64,000 nucleotides of DNA from Lacticaseibacillus parakribbianus (GTDB lineage: Bacteria > Bacillota > Bacilli > Lactobacillales > Lactobacillaceae). A model generated the notes under the pieces. It was not told the origin of the DNA. It saw only the letters and a list, made by a program, of their open reading frames with translations, and did no database searches. The stretch covers positions 1 to 64,000 of the forward strand of contig NZ_JANQBA010000005.1 of assembly GCF_025490915.1 (NCBI RefSeq), given 5' to 3'. This document shows positions 61,670 to 64,000 of this stretch, piece by piece; positions within the stretch are counted from its first letter, which is position 1, and each line of letters begins with the position of its first letter. The position numbers were made by a program, and so were the translations under genes.

Positions 61670-62993
61670 CGCGAAGCCGACGCCGCGGCAGCTGTGGGTA
61701 ATCGGGGCGATGCTGTTCGGCCTGTTCTTTGGGGCCGGCAACCTGATTTTCCCCGTGTTCGTCGGGCAGCAGGCGGGGGCGAACCTGCCCTGGGCGATGG
61801 TCGGTTTCCTGGCCTCCGGGGTCGGCCTGCCGCTGCTCGGGGTCGCGGCCATCGGGATGACCGGCAGCGCCGGGGTGTTCGAGCTGGCCGCCAAGGTCGG
61901 GCGTCCTTACGCGTATGTGTTCACCATCGCCTTGTACCTGTGCATCGGCCCGGCGTTCGCGCTGCCGCGGCTCGCGTCGATCTCGTATGAGGTCGGATTG
62001 GTGCGGTTCGTCGCGCCGGGATCAACGCACTGGGCGTTGGCCGCCTATTCGGTGCTGTTCTTCGGGACGGCCTGGTGGTTCGCCCGGCGGCCGAGCCAGA
62101 TCATGACCTACGTTGGGAAGTTCCTGACGCCGGCCTTCCTGGTGACGCTTGGGGTGCTGTTGGCCGCCGCGGTGTTCAGGCCGCTGGGCGGTGGCGGGGC
62201 CGCGGTCGCCGGCTACCAGGGCCAGCCCTTGACCACCGGCTTCACCGATGGCTACGCGACGATGGACGCGCTGGCGGCCCTGGCCTTTGGCATCATCGTG
62301 GTCGACGCGATTCGCGGCCTGGGCGTGACCGCGCCCAAGGCGGTGGCCGGCGCCACGATTCGCGCCGGGGTGCTGGCCGCGACCTTGATGGGCGTGGTGT
62401 ACGTGCTGCTGGCGCTGCTGGGCAAAAACGCCCTGGGCCGTTTTGGTCGCGCGACCAACGGTGGTCCGATTCTGGCCAACGTCGCCCATGCCTACTTCGG
62501 CGACTTCGGCAACGTGCTGTTGGCCATCATCGTGGTGCTCGCCTGCCTCAAAACGGCGATCGGCCTGATCACGGCGTTCGGTGACACCTTCAAGGCGCTG
62601 TTCCCGCGGCTGCCTTACCCGCTTTTGATCGGCGTGGCGACCGTGGTGCCGCTGGTGTTCGCCAACGTCGGGCTCGACCGGCTGCTGGCGGTTTCCACCC
62701 CGGCCTTGATGGCGCTGTACCCGCTGGCCATCGTGCTGATTGCCTTGGCGCTGGCGAGTCCGTGGCTCGGCGAGTCGCGCTGGCTGTTCGGCACGGTGAC
62801 GCTGGCGACGGCGGGGCCGGCCCTGCTGGACGGGCTCAACGCGCTGCCGGCGGCCTGGCAAGGCGGCTGGGTCGGCCAACTGCTGGCCCTGGCGGCGCAT
62901 CTGCCGGGTTCGGCGGTCGGGCTCGGCTGGTGCGTTCCGGCCGCCATCGGCCTAGTGGTCGGCCTAGGCCTGGCTCGCCACTGCGACGCCTGA
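61662..62993 (+). CDS. brnQ: Branched-chain amino acid transport protein (BrnQ family)
   Basis: 443 residues, about twelve hydrophobic segments. The LFFGAGNLIFPVFVGQQAG motif of the first span and TPKAVA-like loops are typical (here GVTAPKAVAGATIR). It imports Leu/Ile/Val with a cation. It overlaps the preceding phosphatase gene. Confidence 0.93.
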   Translation: MSSAKPTPRQLWVIGAMLFGLFFGAGNLIFPVFVGQQAGANLPWAMVGFLASGVGLPLLGVAAIGMTGSAGVFELAAKVGRPYAYVFTIALYLCIGPAFALPRLASISYEVGLVRFVAPGSTHWALAAYSVLFFGTAWWFARRPSQIMTYVGKFLTPAFLVTLGVLLAAAVFRPLGGGGAAVAGYQGQPLTTGFTDGYATMDALAALAFGIIVVDAIRGLGVTAPKAVAGATIRAGVLAATLMGVVYVLLALLGKNALGRFGRATNGGPILANVAHAYFGDFGNVLLAIIVVLACLKTAIGLITAFGDTFKALFPRLPYPLLIGVATVVPLVFANVGLDRLLAVSTPALMALYPLAIVLIALALASPWLGESRWLFGTVTLATAGPALLDGLNALPAAWQGGWVGQLLALAAHLPGSAVGLGWCVPAAIGLVVGLGLARHCDA

Positions 62994-63001
62994 AGACACG
63001 A

Positions 63002-63036
63002 ACGGCCCGGGGCAAAAGCGCCTCGGGCCGTATTTC
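63002..63036 (+). terminator. Hairpin after brnQ
   Basis: Arms ACGGCCCGGGGC / GC-CTCGGGCCGT with an AAAA loop, followed by ATTT. A likely terminator with a weak T run. Confidence 0.75.
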
Positions 63037-63071
63037 ATGTCTAGATTAATGCGCCAGGCGGCAGCGGCTGG

Positions 63072-63335
63072 CTAGTGCTCTTCCGCTTCGGCCGGTTCTG
63101 GGTTCGGGCGGCCGCCGCCCAGGTTCTTCACAATCGCCTTAAAGTTGATCACGATTTTGAAGTTCAGCTCCGCGGCGTTTTGCTTGTCGGCGGATTCGTA
63201 GTCGGTGATGATCAAAAGCGCCGAGTTCTCGTAGACCTTCTGAACGGTGCCGGTGAATGGACGCTCCATGTCCTCCTTCACCTTCACGGTTAAGGTGTCG
63301 CCGAGGTGGATGTCTTCCTTCTTCAACAGAATCAT
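63072..63335 (-). CDS. DUF2187 (YkvS)-like protein
   Basis: 87 residues. A KOW-like small beta-barrel: GDTLTVKVKEDMERPFTGTV, VYENSALLIITDY, ELNFKIVINFK. An acidic tail EPAEAEEH. RBS GAAAGGA precedes the ATG closely. The family is common in Bacilli and of unknown function. Confidence 0.88.
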   Translation of the reverse strand: MILLKKEDIHLGDTLTVKVKEDMERPFTGTVQKVYENSALLIITDYESADKQNAAELNFKIVINFKAIVKNLGGGRPNPEPAEAEEH

Positions 63336-63439
63336 TTCCTTTCACGACTCAATGGGTCTTCAATTGATAGGGAGCATAGTATAACAAGCGATTGGATAAA
63401 TCAAGTGATTTATCGCTTTTCTTAACGTTTCGTTAGGAT

Positions 63440-63468
63440 TTGCCAACAGCCGGGCACTGGAATATGCT
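63440..63468 (+). promoter_or_regulatory. Promoter of the 63507 gene
   Basis: TTGCCA (63440-63445), 17-bp spacer, TATGCT (63463-63468). Confidence 0.65.
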
Positions 63469-63506
63469 AGGGATGAACCTTATACACGAAAGGATGGCTG
63501 TCGACA

Positions 63507-63851
63507 ATGGCAGATGGAACGTTGACCATCAGCGAATTGACCCCCGAAGCACAGCATGCAGCGGTGGAATCGTTCGCCAAATTTTACTTGGATAAGTACC
63601 AGCACGAGGGACTCGACCTGTTCGCGCAGATCGATACCAGTGGCCACATCGCGGATATCAATCAGTGGCTGGTTGATAACGTGAACTTTCTTCACGATGA
63701 GAAGTTGCAGGGCCTGGTTCAAAACCGCAGCGATAACTTCATTGCGCTGCTGAAGGTCCTGAAGTCCACCTTCAACGCGAACGGCATTCCCGACATTCCG
63801 TGGCAGACCTGGTTCGACCGCGAAATTGCCGCGGTGGCCCAAGGACGCTAA
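63507..63851 (+). CDS. Small hypothetical helical protein
   Basis: 114 residues, acidic, helical (PEAQHAAVESFAKFYLDKYQ, then DINQWLVDNVNFLHDEK). No membrane segment or signal peptide. GAAAGGA lies upstream of the ATG; own promoter and terminator, so it is likely real. Family not recognised. Confidence 0.75.
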   Translation: MADGTLTISELTPEAQHAAVESFAKFYLDKYQHEGLDLFAQIDTSGHIADINQWLVDNVNFLHDEKLQGLVQNRSDNFIALLKVLKSTFNANGIPDIPWQTWFDREIAAVAQGR

Positions 63852-63857
63852 CGCTTT

Positions 63858-63884
63858 ACGCCTCGCGGTGCGGGGCGTTTTTTT
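63858..63884 (+). terminator. Intrinsic terminator of the 63507 gene
   Basis: Arms ACGCCTCGC / GCGGGGCGT (one G-T) with a 3-nt loop and seven T. Confidence 0.92.
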
Positions 63885-63885
63885 G

Positions 63886-64000
63886 TCCCAGAGCGGAGCG
63901 GGGCGGTTAGGCGAGCGGCTAGCGTGGGGCTGGGGTTTGAGGCCGAACTTGGCCTCAGGCACCGGCCCTAGCAGGCCGCGTCGCCGATGCCCCGCGGAGC
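63886..64000. repeat. Mosaic intergenic repeat, reverse orientation (one unit, runs to window end)
   Basis: CCCAGAGCGGAGCGGGGCGG, GCGAGCGGCTAGCGTGGGGC, stem TGAGGCC/GGCCTCA (63938-63944 with 63951-63957), then GCACCGGCCCTAGCAGGCCGC. Confidence 0.85.

Overview
The window is GC-rich chromosomal DNA of a low-G+C-phylum Gram-positive, most likely a high-GC member of the Lactobacillaceae (Lacticaseibacillus-like). The reasons are the Firmicutes set tatD-rnmV-ksgA-veg, LPXTG wall anchors with a KxYKxGKxW-type signal peptide, a SpaCBA-style pilus locus with a class C sortase, mucin-binding-type repeats, DUF2187 and a str operon. Ribosome binding sites are AGGAGG-like throughout. The species call is inference.

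Layout. 1-735: tail of an LPXTG repeat protein. 961-1842: fba (minus). 2240-3857: a three-gene operon for a membrane-anchored protein and two secreted paralogues that I do not recognise. 3966-4901: a LysR regulator. 5138-11048 (minus): a pilus operon (backbone pilin, large adhesin, minor pilin, class C sortase), preceded by an AT-rich leader. 12042-13199: sugar-ABC ATPase. 13344-17647: Nudix, DUF72, MazG-like and metG. 17898-22421: a 1,507-residue mucin-binding-type LPXTG protein. 23429-26237: tatD, rnmV, ksgA, veg. 26579-27315: no gene, but many nested perfect inverted repeats with a promoter and terminator-like hairpin on the minus strand, read here as a candidate ~700-nt structured RNA. 27420-29759: GntR/ABC operon. 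30258-37788: membrane protein, SUKH-like protein, unknown gene, murF, a DUF6978-like/DUF1828-like pair, DEAD-box helicase. 38168-39688: ECF sigma operon. 39747-44128: oxidoreductases, EamA exporter and a bare A24 prepilin-peptidase domain. 44237-45021: promoter, structured leader RNA, terminator and a PBECR4-like gene. 45312-48434: rpsL-rpsG-fusA. 48582-63851: membrane proteins, AlkD-like protein, a ~400-nt untranslated leader or RNA before an MFS exporter, pepT, aminotransferase with divergent LysR, rnhA, HAD phosphatase, histidine phosphatase, brnQ and small proteins.

A family of mosaic intergenic repeats occurs at nine places. Each unit holds short hairpins whose stem sequences change between copies while both arms change together. 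This covariation is the clearest repeat-scale signal in the window.

The most interesting regions are the candidate large RNA (26.6-27.3 kb), the RNA-plus-PBECR4-like module (44.2-45.0 kb), the covarying repeat family, the secreted three-gene locus (2.2-3.9 kb), the leader at 53.2-53.6 kb, and tandem sortase motifs in two wall proteins. No tRNA, rRNA, IS element or CRISPR array was recognised.
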